64,000 nucleotides of DNA from Alteromonas sp. 1_MG-2023 (lineage in GTDB: Bacteria > Pseudomonadota > Gammaproteobacteria > Enterobacterales > Alteromonadaceae). Position 1 is the stretch's first letter. Every line of letters begins with the position of its first letter. A model generated the notes under the pieces. That model did no database searches and was not told where the DNA came from. It was given only the letters and a program-made list of their open reading frames with translations. Made by a program: the position numbers and the translations under genes. This document shows positions 1 to 8,761 of this stretch, piece by piece. The stretch is from NCBI RefSeq assembly GCF_030547075.1, contig NZ_JAUOQH010000017.1, forward strand, positions 1-64,000, given 5' to 3'.

Positions 1-578
1 ACAGCCCGAAGGCAAACAGACAGTGCTTCTTGGCACCCTGAAGTAACAATAAACTCATCAGGTTGCAGCATACACCCCGACGCTGCAGTAAGCCTACTGA
101 GTTGTTTTCTAAGGTTCTGATCGCCCTTTACATCGCCGTATACCATGCCATCGAGCGGTCTGTTCTTTGTTAATTCATGCAAACGTTTTGTAAGCGGCTT
201 CAGAGTTTTTGCCGTCATATTGGGCATGGCGTGTTGGAACTGGCATTGGGTGGCAATATTGCTGTCTTTATTAAACGTATTCAACAACATGTTAAGTACA
301 TCTTCCCACTGCGACACATCCATAGGCCGCTGCGGCGGCTTGGTCATTTTAGGGGTGTTATTCAACGTGGTATTAGAAGAAACGAAGTAGCCAGATTTAG
401 GCTTCGCCTCTACATACATTTGAGATTCTAAAACGCGATAGGCTTCCTGTACCGTAGCGATGCTAACGTTGTGCTCTTTTGACAACTGCCTGACTGAGGG
501 CAGTTTATCTCCACACTCAAATGCCCCGCGATCGATTTGCGCTTTTAGCTCACTAGCTAACGATTCATACAGTGTCAT
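1..578 (-). CDS. MocR-type GntR/aminotransferase transcriptional regulator (partial)
   Basis: The reading frame starts at the ATG complementary to 576-578 and stays open to the window edge, so the C-terminal part lies outside. Residues 1 to about 75 form a GntR-type winged helix (CGDKLPSVRQLSKEH, then SIATVQEAYRVLES). After a linker, the start of a fold-type I aminotransferase-like domain is visible (LDGMVYGDVKGDQNLRKQL, then FIVTSGCQEALSV). This is the MocR architecture, in which PLP or an amino acid acts as effector. It is divergent from a LysE-family exporter, an arrangement usual for a regulator that controls its neighbour. Repeated CATACAGAT words lie in the shared promoter region. The family call is firm; the effector cannot be told from sequence. 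Confidence 0.85.
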   Translation of the reverse strand, partial: MTLYESLASELKAQIDRGAFECGDKLPSVRQLSKEHNVSIATVQEAYRVLESQMYVEAKPKSGYFVSSNTTLNNTPKMTKPPQRPMDVSQWEDVLNMLLNTFNKDSNIATQCQFQHAMPNMTAKTLKPLTKRLHELTKNRPLDGMVYGDVKGDQNLRKQLSRLTAASGCMLQPDEFIVTSGCQEALSVCLRA

Positions 579-590
579 TTTAATTACCCA

Positions 591-700
591 ATACAGACAT
601 CCCCATACAGATAACCATACCTTAACTTATTACCGCCATTTACCATACAGATTAAGAGGTAATCCGGCATACAGTCATAATTACAGCGCTTCTGTATGGT
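591..700. promoter_or_regulatory. Divergent promoter region with repeated CATACAG operator words
   Basis: Between the MocR regulator and the LysE exporter the word CATACAG recurs: ATACAGAC at 591, CCATACAGAT at 603-612, ACCATACAGAT at 642-652, GCATACAGT at 667-675, and the inverted TCTGTATGGT at 691-700. MocR regulators typically bind two direct repeats plus an inverted half-site, so this is the probable autoregulatory operator array. The repeats are seen directly; the binding is inferred. Confidence 0.6.
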
Positions 701-785
701 CTTATTTTCTATTTTTTGAATCTAACTCATACACAGAATTGCATTTATTATTATGCCACTTCATCAACTTTGTATGTGGATCTTC

Positions 786-1388
786 ATGGAAACGTCGTTA
801 CTTTTCGCCCTCGCTACCTTTGCTTTTGTTAGCACAGTAACGCCAGGCCCTAACAATTTAATGCTGCTGGCATCTGGGGCGCAGTATGGTTATAAGAAAT
901 CCATTCCACACATGTTGGGCATCGTTGTAGGCGTTGCGGGCCTGATTATAAGTACGCTTTTGGGGGTTGGTGCGCTTTTCGCTTTGCTCCCCAGCTTATA
1001 TACCGTGTTAAAAGTGTTGGGTATTGCCTACTTACTATGGCTGGCGTTTAAAATTGCCACCGGCCCCACCGGTGAAATTGAAATTGAGAAAACCACTCGT
1101 AAAGGGCCACTTAAATGGTGGGAAGGTGCGCTGTTTCAATTAATAAACCCCAAAGCTTGGATGATGGCATTGGCTAGCGTGGGCACATTTACGTTACCTG
1201 GCGAACACTATGCAGAATCTGGACTAGCTATTGTGTTAGCGTTTGCCTTAATCGGTTTTCCGTGCATTTCAATATGGGCCGCGGTTGGCGCAAAAATTAA
1301 AATATGGCTTAGCTCTCCGATTCGTAGAAAGCGTTTCAACTTCACCATGGCTGCAGCGACGGCTGCTACCTTGTTTTTGATTATCTAG
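786..1388 (+). CDS. LysE/RhtB family amino acid exporter
   Basis: A 200-residue, very hydrophobic inner-membrane protein with about six membrane segments. The LysE-family signature TPGPNN is at residues 19-24, followed by GAQYGYKKSIPHMLGIVVG, and INPKAWMMAL lies near the middle, all typical of RhtB/LysE exporters that expel amino acids by proton exchange. An upstream ATG at 753 gives an 11-residue extension (MPLHQLCMWIF) unlike the family, so I chose 786. The divergent MocR regulator probably controls it. Family assignment is secure; substrate unknown. Confidence 0.9.
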   Translation: METSLLFALATFAFVSTVTPGPNNLMLLASGAQYGYKKSIPHMLGIVVGVAGLIISTLLGVGALFALLPSLYTVLKVLGIAYLLWLAFKIATGPTGEIEIEKTTRKGPLKWWEGALFQLINPKAWMMALASVGTFTLPGEHYAESGLAIVLAFALIGFPCISIWAAVGAKIKIWLSSPIRRKRFNFTMAAATAATLFLII

Positions 1389-1398
1389 CTGAGGCTTG

Positions 1399-1436
1399 GG
1401 TTTAGGTTTAGGTTTAGGTTTAGGTTTAGGTTTAGG
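1399..1436 (+). repeat. Telomere-like tandem hexamer (GGTTTA)n
   Basis: Six uninterrupted copies of TTTAGG occupy 1401-1436, just after the stop of the LysE gene. The remaining bases to 1658 hold further short repeated words, such as GGCTATTAAATTA twice, but no gene. This is a simple-sequence tract likely to vary in copy number by slippage; no function is visible. Confidence 0.9.
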
Positions 1437-1658
1437 CAAAAAACTTGGGAGTGGCGTTGTGCTTTTGAAAAGCGCTTAGGCTTAACGCTATTGAAAAGCG
1501 TTTACGCGTAGGGCTATTAAATTAGGCTCAAGGCTATTAAATTAGCGCTTAGATATAAGCGCCTAAGAATTAGTGGCTTGCAGATGCAAACGTAAAAATC
1601 AGGTCAAATAACGCAAAAATACGTTAATTTTCGACAATATATTTCTGATACCAGACAT

Positions 1659-1680
1659 AATAATGCCGTAATGCATTATT
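1659..1680. promoter_or_regulatory. Palindrome overlapping the start of the zinc-uptake pair
   Basis: AATAATGC at 1659-1666 and GCATTATT at 1673-1680 form a perfect inverted repeat with a 6-base spacer. It overlaps the proposed start codon at 1671. Since the downstream genes look like zinc uptake, a Zur-like operator is one possibility, but the centre does not match the Zur consensus I know, so the regulator is unassigned. Confidence 0.35.
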
Positions 1681-1982
1681 CAACGTTTACCACACCTAAA
1701 AAACAAGCAACACGAGTAAAATATATACTGGTGCTGCTTACGCTGCTCAGCCTTTTGACGAGCTGGCACAGTAGTGCCCATGTGGTGAAGGCTGAATCGC
1801 ATTGTCAGCTATGTTTAAGTGAGGTGGACTTAGAACATTACCTCCCCACAGATACAGCACTTTTTAAACCCTCGTTACACCACTACTTTTTTATACTGCC
1901 TATCGAGGCGGGCGTTCGTGCCTTATTTTTCACCTCTGTAGATATTAGAGGCCCACCGTTTTCATCCATCACTAAACGTTAA
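1671..1982 (+). CDS. Small secreted metal-associated protein (zinc uptake chaperone-like)
   Basis: A 103-residue protein with an N-terminal hydrophobic segment (YILVLLTLLSLLTSWHSSAHV, about residues 18-38) that looks like a signal peptide. A histidine/cysteine motif, SHCQLC, follows at about residues 43-48. Small proteins of this layout beside ZnuD-type receptors have been annotated as chaperones of zinc uptake, possibly related to DUF2946. It lies 66 bases upstream of the TonB receptor gene in the same direction, suggesting an operon. The metal-related role is inferred from the His/Cys motif and the neighbour; the start at 1671 is not certain. Confidence 0.5.
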   Translation: MHYSTFTTPKKQATRVKYILVLLTLLSLLTSWHSSAHVVKAESHCQLCLSEVDLEHYLPTDTALFKPSLHHYFFILPIEAGVRALFFTSVDIRGPPFSSITKR

Positions 1983-2048
1983 GCAAGTTTTTACGCTAGT
2001 TATCGTCAGATAGCTGGCAAGTTTATGATGTAATTTAGAGATGAAAGC

Positions 2049-4169
2049 ATGAAAAATAACTACTCACACGTGGCTATCGCATTATTAACCGCGCTAAGTA
2101 GCCAAGCATACGCTGCTGATAAAACCATTCAAAAAGATGAAAACGATATTGAAACCGTTGTTATTACGGCATCCCCGTTAAAGCGCACTGTTTTAGAGTC
2201 TGCGACTCCAGTGAGTATTCTAAGCGGTGAAGCATTAGATCAAAACCAAGCTGCTACTTTAGGAGATACATTAAAAAGCGTTCCGGGTGTGCATAGTTCT
2301 TACTATGGCCCTGTAGCAAGTAGCCCTATCATTCGTGGATTAGATGGCCCCCGCGTCAAAATAGTTCAAAATGGATTAGGCGCTTCTGATGCTTCCAGAG
2401 TAGGCCCCGATCACCAAGTATCCACTGAAACCTCCACCGCAAGTCAGATAGAAGTGCTTCGAGGCCCAGCCACACTTTTATACGGTAGCGGCGCCATTGG
2501 CGGTGTAGTCAATGTGGTTGACGACAGACTACCGCTAACTAGGCAAGATGAATTTAGTGGTGAAGTATTTGCTCAGTACGATGATGTTTCAAACGGCAAA
2601 ACCGTATCAACAAATTTAAATGCTGGGGCTGGCGACTTTGCTTTTCATGTAGATGCTTATAATAGAAATACCGACGATTATGAGATTCCAGTACCTGCGG
2701 ATATAGACGAAGAAGGTGGCAGCACTACCCTTACCAACTCTGCCATTGATGCCAACGGTTTTAACTTAGGTGCAGGTTGGGTAACCGATGATACTCAAGC
2801 CGCATTTGCTTATGGCCGTATGGATTCTGAATACGGTTTGCCTAGTGAAGAAGACGTTTATATAAATTTAAAGCAAGACCGCTATCAAGGCGTAGTGGAC
2901 TGGAATAACCTAGACGGTTTTATCTCGTCGGTACATTCGCAAAATGCCTACACTGATTACCAGCACTCTGAAATAGAAGACGGTGAAATAGGTACTACGT
3001 TTAAAAACGAAAGTATCGAATCGCGTTTATGGGCAGATCATGCGCCAATTAACGGCTGGAAAGGTATTGTAGGTTTGCATTACAACAATAGCGATTTCCA
3101 AGCTATTGGTGAGGAAGCCTTTACCCCACCTAGCGAAACGGACAGTATCGCTGCGTTCGTGATGGAAGAAAAAGAAGTCGATTCACTCTTATGGCAGTTA
3201 GGTGCCCGTGTTGAAGAAACCACTCATGATGTAGATAACAGCTTTTTCACCGAACTGACGACTGACAATGCAATGTCATTTGATGATAAAGATTACACCG
3301 CATTCTCTGGCTCTGCTGGCGTAGTATGGAGTATAAACGACAATCACTCGTTGGCATTCAACTATGCTTATTCACAGCGCGCGCCTTCAGCCACCGAAAT
3401 GTATTCGTACGGACCGCATATTGGCTCGGGAACCTATGAAATAGGTGGTGAATTCGAGATTGAAGAGAACAACGGTGAATATTCTGTTGCGCAAATATCC
3501 GGTGATATGGATAAAGAAACCTCTAATAATATCGACTTAACGTATCGTTATAACTCAGACGCATGGAGCGCGAGTGTTAGCCTGTACAGTAACCATGTTG
3601 ATAATTATATCTTTGAAGATTATACCGGCTTAGTAGTAAACGACGGCTCGTTTATTACCTCAGATGCTTACGACGCCTTAGCTGGTGCAGGGTTGGCAAG
3701 TGACGAAGAATCAGATGGCTTACCTGTTGTTGTGTTTGCCCAGCAAGATGCACATTTATACGGCTATGAAGCACAGGTTGATTGGCACTTTGCTGATGAT
3801 TGGCGTGTAGAAGTTTTCTCTGATTACACACGAGCTAAACTGGATTCAGGCGGCAATGTACCAAGAACGCCTCCAATGCGATTCGGTTCAACACTTCATT
3901 ATGAGTATGGAAACTGGCATACGGAAGTGGGCGTAACTAGAAATAGTAAGCAAGATAAAGTTGCCGACTACGAGACCGAAACAGACGGCTATACCATGCT
4001 TTCTGCTTCAGCTAACTACTACTTAGAATTAGATAATGTAGACATGACGTTTTACCTAAAAGGCGAAAACTTAGGTGATACAGAAGGCCGTGTGCATTCT
4101 TCTTATATAAAAGACGAAGTACCTCTACCAGGCCGAGCCCTTAGCCTAGGCGTAAGAGCAAGCTTCTAA
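2049..4169 (+). CDS. TonB-dependent outer-membrane receptor, ZnuD-like
   Basis: A 706-residue receptor with a signal peptide ending near SSQAYA, a TonB-box-like ETVVITAS at about residues 34-41, a plug domain, and a long beta-barrel ending in phenylalanine (GVRASF). The plug contains VPGVHSSYYGPVASSPIIRG and QIEVLRGPATLLYGSGAIGG, which resemble the ZnuD zinc-receptor subfamily rather than siderophore receptors. With the small His/Cys protein upstream it probably forms a zinc-acquisition pair. TonB receptor is certain; zinc as substrate is likely but inferred. A REP element follows the stop directly. Confidence 0.85.
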   Translation: MKNNYSHVAIALLTALSSQAYAADKTIQKDENDIETVVITASPLKRTVLESATPVSILSGEALDQNQAATLGDTLKSVPGVHSSYYGPVASSPIIRGLDGPRVKIVQNGLGASDASRVGPDHQVSTETSTASQIEVLRGPATLLYGSGAIGGVVNVVDDRLPLTRQDEFSGEVFAQYDDVSNGKTVSTNLNAGAGDFAFHVDAYNRNTDDYEIPVPADIDEEGGSTTLTNSAIDANGFNLGAGWVTDDTQAAFAYGRMDSEYGLPSEEDVYINLKQDRYQGVVDWNNLDGFISSVHSQNAYTDYQHSEIEDGEIGTTFKNESIESRLWADHAPINGWKGIVGLHYNNSDFQAIGEEAFTPPSETDSIAAFVMEEKEVDSLLWQLGARVEETTHDVDNSFFTELTTDNAMSFDDKDYTAFSGSAGVVWSINDNHSLAFNYAYSQRAPSATEMYSYGPHIGSGTYEIGGEFEIEENNGEYSVAQISGDMDKETSNNIDLTYRYNSDAWSASVSLYSNHVDNYIFEDYTGLVVNDGSFITSDAYDALAGAGLASDEESDGLPVVVFAQQDAHLYGYEAQVDWHFADDWRVEVFSDYTRAKLDSGGNVPRTPPMRFGSTLHYEYGNWHTEVGVTRNSKQDKVADYETETDGYTMLSASANYYLELDNVDMTFYLKGENLGDTEGRVHSSYIKDEVPLPGRALSLGVRASF

Positions 4170-4173
4170 AAAA

Positions 4174-4268
4174 AATGGGGTCAGAGTACTTTTACGCTGA
4201 CCCATTATTTGTTCCAGCGAAAAGTACTTTAAATTAACGTACTCAAATTAACGTACTCTGACCCCATT
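4174..4268. repeat. REP-like palindromic element, two-armed, with extra internal arms
   Basis: The left arm AATGGGGTCAGAGTAC is at 4174-4189 and the exact reverse complement at 4253-4268. The spacer contains degenerate partial arms (GCTGACCCATTATTT; AAAAGTACTTT; CGTACTC), suggesting internal duplication. It lies between convergent genes and may also act as a bidirectional transcription stop. Confidence 0.9.
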
Positions 4269-4274
4269 ATTTAA

Positions 4275-5651
4275 TTAGTTATACACGGTAAACACTTGAT
4301 ACGGTGCGCCACCGTAATCGTAGTCTGACAATATCAAGTTAATCACGTCACTGGTTTGTACATCATATATAGTGGTTTCTAGCAGTAAGTCGTTAGTTTC
4401 GCTGTTATAGACATATACATCGTAGTCGCCTGCTTCAATTTCCACATCCAAAGAACTTAAGTAAGAGAATGAATCCGATTCATCGTATGAATCTGGCGAG
4501 CTTCCTTGTTCAATAACCTTCACAGAAATGGCAGTGCTGCTTTCGTTATCAATATTATGAGAGAAAAGTAGTTTCGCATGGGTTTCAATAACTCTTAAAT
4601 CTTCGGTATTACTATACGATGTGACTGTAGAATTCGTGTTGCCGCTACCTAATAATAACGCGACCTGATCGGCGTAAAAATCTATGCTAGTGCTTTCTAA
4701 TACCGCTTGGGTGTCACTATCATGAAGGTAAACATCAACATTTGTTGCTTCGTCAGGCTCATCAATTTCAATTGAAATAAAGTCAGAGATGTCTCCGAAA
4801 GCGATATCTTCTGCCACGATATTTGACGAAGTAGTTTGCGCGACAGAAATAGCATTGGTGTTAGTAATATTATTGCTTACGCGAAGGTAGCTATCTTGCG
4901 CTTCGTTGGTTAACTGCCTTGAGCCGCTATTATTAAGCTCCACAATGCTAAAAAATGTATCCTCTATGCCCGCACTTTCATAACTCACCAATACATAAGA
5001 CAGTGCTTCACCTTCTTCAATAGTGATGTCATTTTTCATTGCTAATATGGTATCTGTACCTGATTGAGTAAAGACTAACTTATAGTCGCCAGCATCTAGT
5101 TCGGTATCGCCACTGGTATCGGCTAATGAAAGCGTGTAACTGGCTGTCTGGTTAGTAAGCGAACCATCCGCGTCAAGAATGTATACGTCTACGGCGTCAT
5201 CATAGCTTGCCAAATTGGCAAACTGCACCATGGCATAGCCATCATCGAAATCAGAGTCGTAAACATCGGAAACATCTATCTCAATTTCTAAACTGCTTGG
5301 GTAGTCAGTTTCGCCGTACAAAATGTAGCTATGTACCTTTTTTTTATCAACTTTAAGCGTTTCATCGTCAATAAAACTACTGTTTTCAGTGTTAGGCAGA
5401 ATTTGGTTAAATTCAATATCGTAAGAAACATTGCTTACATAGGAATAAGCGGTGGCCTCGGTAAAAGACAATTCACCTTCTGAATCATCATCTACTACAA
5501 ATTCTATATCCGGTGACTGTGGCACCAAGTTCACATATTGAGCGTAACCGTTACCATCTCCTTCATCGTCATCTCCTGTATATATACATCCTGTTAACGA
5601 TAACCCGCTAATAATGGCGACACTGATACAACACCGTTTATAAAAATACAT
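4275..5651 (-). CDS. DUF4397-like repeat lipoprotein
   Basis: A 458-residue predicted lipoprotein: a short signal peptide ends in the lipobox LTGC (cysteine at about 22), followed by an acidic linker (DDDEGDGN). The body shows repeats of the style seen in DUF4397 proteins, for example YAQYVNLVPQSPDIEFVVDD, then MVQFANLASYDDAVDVYIL, DVYLHDSDTQAVLES and a C-terminal YDVYVYNSETNDLLLET. Such beta-rich repeats are usually surface- or periplasm-exposed, with no known enzyme activity. It is strongly acidic, as is common in marine bacteria. A single-gene unit convergent with the zinc receptor. Confidence 0.7.
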   Translation of the reverse strand: MYFYKRCCISVAIISGLSLTGCIYTGDDDEGDGNGYAQYVNLVPQSPDIEFVVDDDSEGELSFTEATAYSYVSNVSYDIEFNQILPNTENSSFIDDETLKVDKKKVHSYILYGETDYPSSLEIEIDVSDVYDSDFDDGYAMVQFANLASYDDAVDVYILDADGSLTNQTASYTLSLADTSGDTELDAGDYKLVFTQSGTDTILAMKNDITIEEGEALSYVLVSYESAGIEDTFFSIVELNNSGSRQLTNEAQDSYLRVSNNITNTNAISVAQTTSSNIVAEDIAFGDISDFISIEIDEPDEATNVDVYLHDSDTQAVLESTSIDFYADQVALLLGSGNTNSTVTSYSNTEDLRVIETHAKLLFSHNIDNESSTAISVKVIEQGSSPDSYDESDSFSYLSSLDVEIEAGDYDVYVYNSETNDLLLETTIYDVQTSDVINLILSDYDYGGAPYQVFTVYN

Positions 5652-5872
5652 AACTTCACCCTTTTTAAAATGTGTTCTAGGAGGTTTTTACGAGGCGATA
5701 GTTGCGCAAAGATGTGTAAATAAGCGGTAAAGGGTGCTGAACTTAACGTTTACGGTAGAGAAAAGCGCTACATTAATTTTAGGTTACTGAGTGGTCAGGG
5801 GTATCTTGATGTGGCAATATTTAATTAAGTTGTAGGCCTGCGGATAGTTGGCCAACTAGATAAGGAAAATCT

Positions 5873-7549
5873 ATGCTGAATAACACGCATAAGTGTTCAG
5901 TTGTTGCTCTTGCAGTAGCGGTTGCTATGTTAAGTGGTTGTGGAGGCGGAAGCAGTAACGCCGTCACGCCGGTCTTACCTACTACACCGGTGAGTAACGA
6001 GCCCATTTGGGAGCCCGGGGTTTATGAATCACAATCTAGCCTTATCGCCCAATGTGAAACGCCACGAACCGGCACAGATCCGTTCACTGGCAGTGCTTAC
6101 CCTGATGCGCAAGGTTCTGCTTTAGAAGAAAAACTATGGTTGCGTTCATGGACTAACGATACTTACCTTTGGTACGACGAAGTACCTGACAACAACCCTG
6201 CCAACTATTCGGTAATAGGCTACTTTGATCAGTTAAAAACCACTGAATTAACCTCAAGCGGTACTGCAAAAGATAACTTTCACTTTTCTCAGGATACCGC
6301 TGAATACAACGAACTCACACAATCGGGTGTATCTTCCGGCTACGGGTTTGATTGGGAGTTTGTTGCAAGCACTTCACCTAGAGAACTTATTGTGAGGTTT
6401 ACCGAAGAGGATTCCCCTGCTGCTTTAGCTAACGTACCTCGAGGTGCTTCTCTGGTTACCGTTAACGGTATCGATTTTGTTAACGACAATACCCAAAGCG
6501 GTGTAGATGCTATAAACGCTGCACTTTTCCCCGACAACGCGGGCACTGTGACCAACTTTGAATTTGCGCTTGTTGATGGCAGCTCGCTGGCAGTAGAGTT
6601 AACATCAGCCGATATAACCGTATCACCAGTGCAAAACGTAAGCGTACTAGATCTTGAAAGTGGCAAAACAGGTTACTTTCAGTTCAACACCTTTATTCGC
6701 ACAGCCCAAGATAGCCTAATTGATGCGTTTGATTTATTTGTGGAAGAGAACGTTACCGAACTGGTAATAGACTTGCGCTACAACGGCGGCGGACTATTGG
6801 CACTGGCGTCTCAGGTTTCATACATGGTGGCGGGCCCTAGCCAAACTAATAACGCTATTTTCGAAACCACCCGCTTTAATGATAAAAGCACAACGACTAA
6901 CCCAGTAACCGGTGGTACAGTGCAAGCTACACCATTTTATAGCAATGTGATTGATTATAATGCGGGCACGCTAACCAGTACCTTATTACCTAGCTTGTCA
7001 TTGACTCGCGTGTACGTGATAACCACTGGTTCAACCTGCTCTGCTAGTGAAGCGGTAATAAATGCCTTGCGCGGTATTGATGTGGAAGTGGTTCAAATAG
7101 GGTCAACCACCTGCGGCAAGCCTTATGGCTTTTACCCTGCCGATAACTGTGGCGAAACTTATTTCACTATTCAATTCCAAGGGGTGAATAATAAAGGGTT
7201 TGGCGATTACGCAGACGGTTTTATGCCTACCACCACACCAAACTTCGACTTCGAGCTACCAGGTTGTGATATAGACGATGACTTTACAGCAGCCTTAGGT
7301 AACCCCGAAGAGGGCATGCTGGCCGCAGCGATAGAATACTCTTCAACAGGCAGTTGCCCGGTGGTTACATCAACAGAAAGTCTTGCTGATACTTCGGCCA
7401 ATAAAGAAAGTACGTCGAGTACGTTAGCAAGCGCTCAAGGGAGTACTCAACAAAGTACTTTACTAGCCATCGACAATCCTAACACACAAAGAGAAACGTT
7501 AGTTTTGCAGAATAAAATTAATGAGCCTGTTATAGAAGAGCGCCCGTAA
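5873..7549 (+). CDS. S41-family peptidase lipoprotein
   Basis: 558 residues, with a signal peptide ending in the lipobox LSGC followed by GGGSSN, so probably membrane-anchored facing the periplasm. An S41-type fold is suggested by the PDZ-like segment (about 150-250), LVIDLRYNGGG (about 302), the nucleophile motif GSTCSASEAVINAL (serine about 390) and the partner lysine in STTCGKPYG (about 414). These match the Ser-Lys dyad of C-terminal-processing proteases. The C-terminal tail after about 500 is Ser/Thr-rich and low-complexity. An AAGGAAA Shine-Dalgarno site precedes the ATG. It overlaps the next lipoprotein gene by one base (TAATG), so the two are probably co-translated. Confidence 0.85.
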   Translation: MLNNTHKCSVVALAVAVAMLSGCGGGSSNAVTPVLPTTPVSNEPIWEPGVYESQSSLIAQCETPRTGTDPFTGSAYPDAQGSALEEKLWLRSWTNDTYLWYDEVPDNNPANYSVIGYFDQLKTTELTSSGTAKDNFHFSQDTAEYNELTQSGVSSGYGFDWEFVASTSPRELIVRFTEEDSPAALANVPRGASLVTVNGIDFVNDNTQSGVDAINAALFPDNAGTVTNFEFALVDGSSLAVELTSADITVSPVQNVSVLDLESGKTGYFQFNTFIRTAQDSLIDAFDLFVEENVTELVIDLRYNGGGLLALASQVSYMVAGPSQTNNAIFETTRFNDKSTTTNPVTGGTVQATPFYSNVIDYNAGTLTSTLLPSLSLTRVYVITTGSTCSASEAVINALRGIDVEVVQIGSTTCGKPYGFYPADNCGETYFTIQFQGVNNKGFGDYADGFMPTTTPNFDFELPGCDIDDDFTAALGNPEEGMLAAAIEYSSTGSCPVVTSTESLADTSANKESTSSTLASAQGSTQQSTLLAIDNPNTQRETLVLQNKINEPVIEERP

Positions 7550-7986
7550 TGGCGCGCTTCAAGGCTGCGATTTCTAATACCGTGCTTTTTAAGCGTGCTA
7601 TAGGTTTATTAGCCATTGCATTAACGTTAGCAAGCGGTTGTACAACGACAGACGTTATTAGTGAGAGCGACTTAGTTGAAGCTTATGCTAGCAACTTGAA
7701 TTTAGCGCAGAAACAAGAAATCGAGAGCAAAATAAGCAGTTGGTTTGGCGGGGTAAAAATTACCCTTGCCGACGATGTTTTTTCTGAGTCGTCGCAAGTA
7801 GGTATTGAGCGCAAAGCCCATACGGATGATAGAGGGCTGCTGATTGAGGGGAGACACAATAACCCGGCATTTCTGTTTACTTTGCTCACTGATGGAAAGC
7901 ATTGTGTTTTGCGAAACAACCAAACCGGTGACACTGAAACTCTTTCTAGCGTAAGGTGTGTAAAAAATGGGGTCAGAGTACTTTAA
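7549..7986 (+). CDS. Small lipoprotein whose C-terminus is encoded by a REP element
   Basis: 145 residues with a lipobox ASGC (cysteine about 31) followed by TTTD. I do not recognise the fold. It starts inside the stop of the S41 peptidase gene (TAATG) and probably works with it in the envelope. Its last residues, NGVRVL and stop, are translated from the left arm of a REP-like element beginning at 7966, so the original C-terminus was probably replaced when the element inserted. Cysteines in HCVL and VRCV could pair. Confidence 0.7.
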   Translation: MARFKAAISNTVLFKRAIGLLAIALTLASGCTTTDVISESDLVEAYASNLNLAQKQEIESKISSWFGGVKITLADDVFSESSQVGIERKAHTDDRGLLIEGRHNNPAFLFTLLTDGKHCVLRNNQTGDTETLSSVRCVKNGVRVL

Positions 7987-8055
7987 TTAAGCGTACTTTA
8001 ATTACTAGTACAAGCGTACTCTATCGCCCTCTTTGAAAAGTACTCTGACCCCATT
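7966..8055. repeat. REP-like palindromic element fused to a gene 3' end
   Basis: The left arm AATGGGGTCAGAGTAC at 7966-7981 lies inside the upstream reading frame and supplies its stop codon; the right arm GTACTCTGACCCCATT is at 8040-8055. The spacer holds further CGTACT words. Confidence 0.9.
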
Positions 8056-8070
8056 TTTCCTTCTCTACGT

Positions 8071-8583
8071 TCAACCAAGGCTATACGGGTTCTTACCCAT
8101 ATCAACAGCAACGCAAAATAGGCGCAAGTCTAACTCTAGCTGATGGTAGTCGGGCTCTATATAACAGCAAAGTTGATAAAAGCTTTTGTTATGGTCCTTT
8201 TCCTTAAAATGCGCAAGTTCATGCACTACTAACGCTTTCAATAGTGGCTCTGGGGCGTGTAATAAGTCGCTGTTAATCGCTAAATCATGTTTGCGGGTTT
8301 TACCCTGCATTCTATAGGTATGCGTACCTAATGCATTGGTTACCATATCACCCTGCTTTTTAAATGCGGCACGACCAAAAGGTGGCGCATTTTTTACATA
8401 CCGCTTTTTAAGTTCAGTCGCGTAGTTATAGAGCAGCTTATCAGTGGTAATAGCATGCGCATCAGGATACTTTTTAACGAGGTAACTAGTGAGTTTATTA
8501 TTCGCTATTAGCTGCAGCGCTTGTTCAATAACCGTTTGAGGGTAGCCGTTAAAGTAACGTGCATATTTAGCATGTTCGCTCAT
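8071..8583 (-). CDS. YgjP-like (M48/WLM) metal-dependent hydrolase
   Basis: 170 residues. The zinc-binding motif HELAHFKEKDHNKSFY lies at about residues 120-135, giving the HExxH plus downstream acidic and aromatic pattern of the YgjP/WLM (DUF45) metallopeptidase family. A charged N-terminal region precedes it. This is a cytoplasmic protein of unproven substrate. A related peptidase sits inside the mobile island at 52278-53027 with the corresponding motif HELCHIAEHNHSERFY, but the two are clearly diverged. Flanked by REP arms on both sides. Confidence 0.8.
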   Translation of the reverse strand: MSEHAKYARYFNGYPQTVIEQALQLIANNKLTSYLVKKYPDAHAITTDKLLYNYATELKKRYVKNAPPFGRAAFKKQGDMVTNALGTHTYRMQGKTRKHDLAINSDLLHAPEPLLKALVVHELAHFKEKDHNKSFYQLCCYIEPDYHQLELDLRLFCVAVDMGKNPYSLG

Positions 8584-8600
8584 TTTTCATGCTCCTAAAT

Positions 8601-8616
8601 AATGGGGTCAGAGTAC
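8601..8616 (+). repeat. Single left REP arm upstream of the RAYT gene
   Basis: AATGGGGTCAGAGTAC is present without a nearby right arm. The matching, slightly degenerate right arm is on the far side of the transposase gene (9510-9525), so the two arms bracket the gene. Confidence 0.85.
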
Positions 8617-8761
8617 TTTTCTTAAACAAAACTCCCTGTACCTCATTTTCTCTCTCCCTTTTTTCACTGCCTTTTAGACTAGTTTTAGCAAGTACAGGGT
8701 TGTAGTGAAAGCCAAATTTATTCATCGTTATTTGAGAAAATCAAATAGGGTAAATTCGAAC

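Noticed and set aside
1659-1680. Confident Zur operator
   Set aside because: The palindrome is real but its centre does not fit the Zur consensus I know, so I list it only as an unassigned operator candidate.
4174-4268. REP elements as ordinary intrinsic terminators only
   Set aside because: The arms are the same sequence throughout the window, also occur upstream of genes and inside a coding region, and lack consistent T-runs; a dispersed repeat family fits better, though termination may be a side effect.
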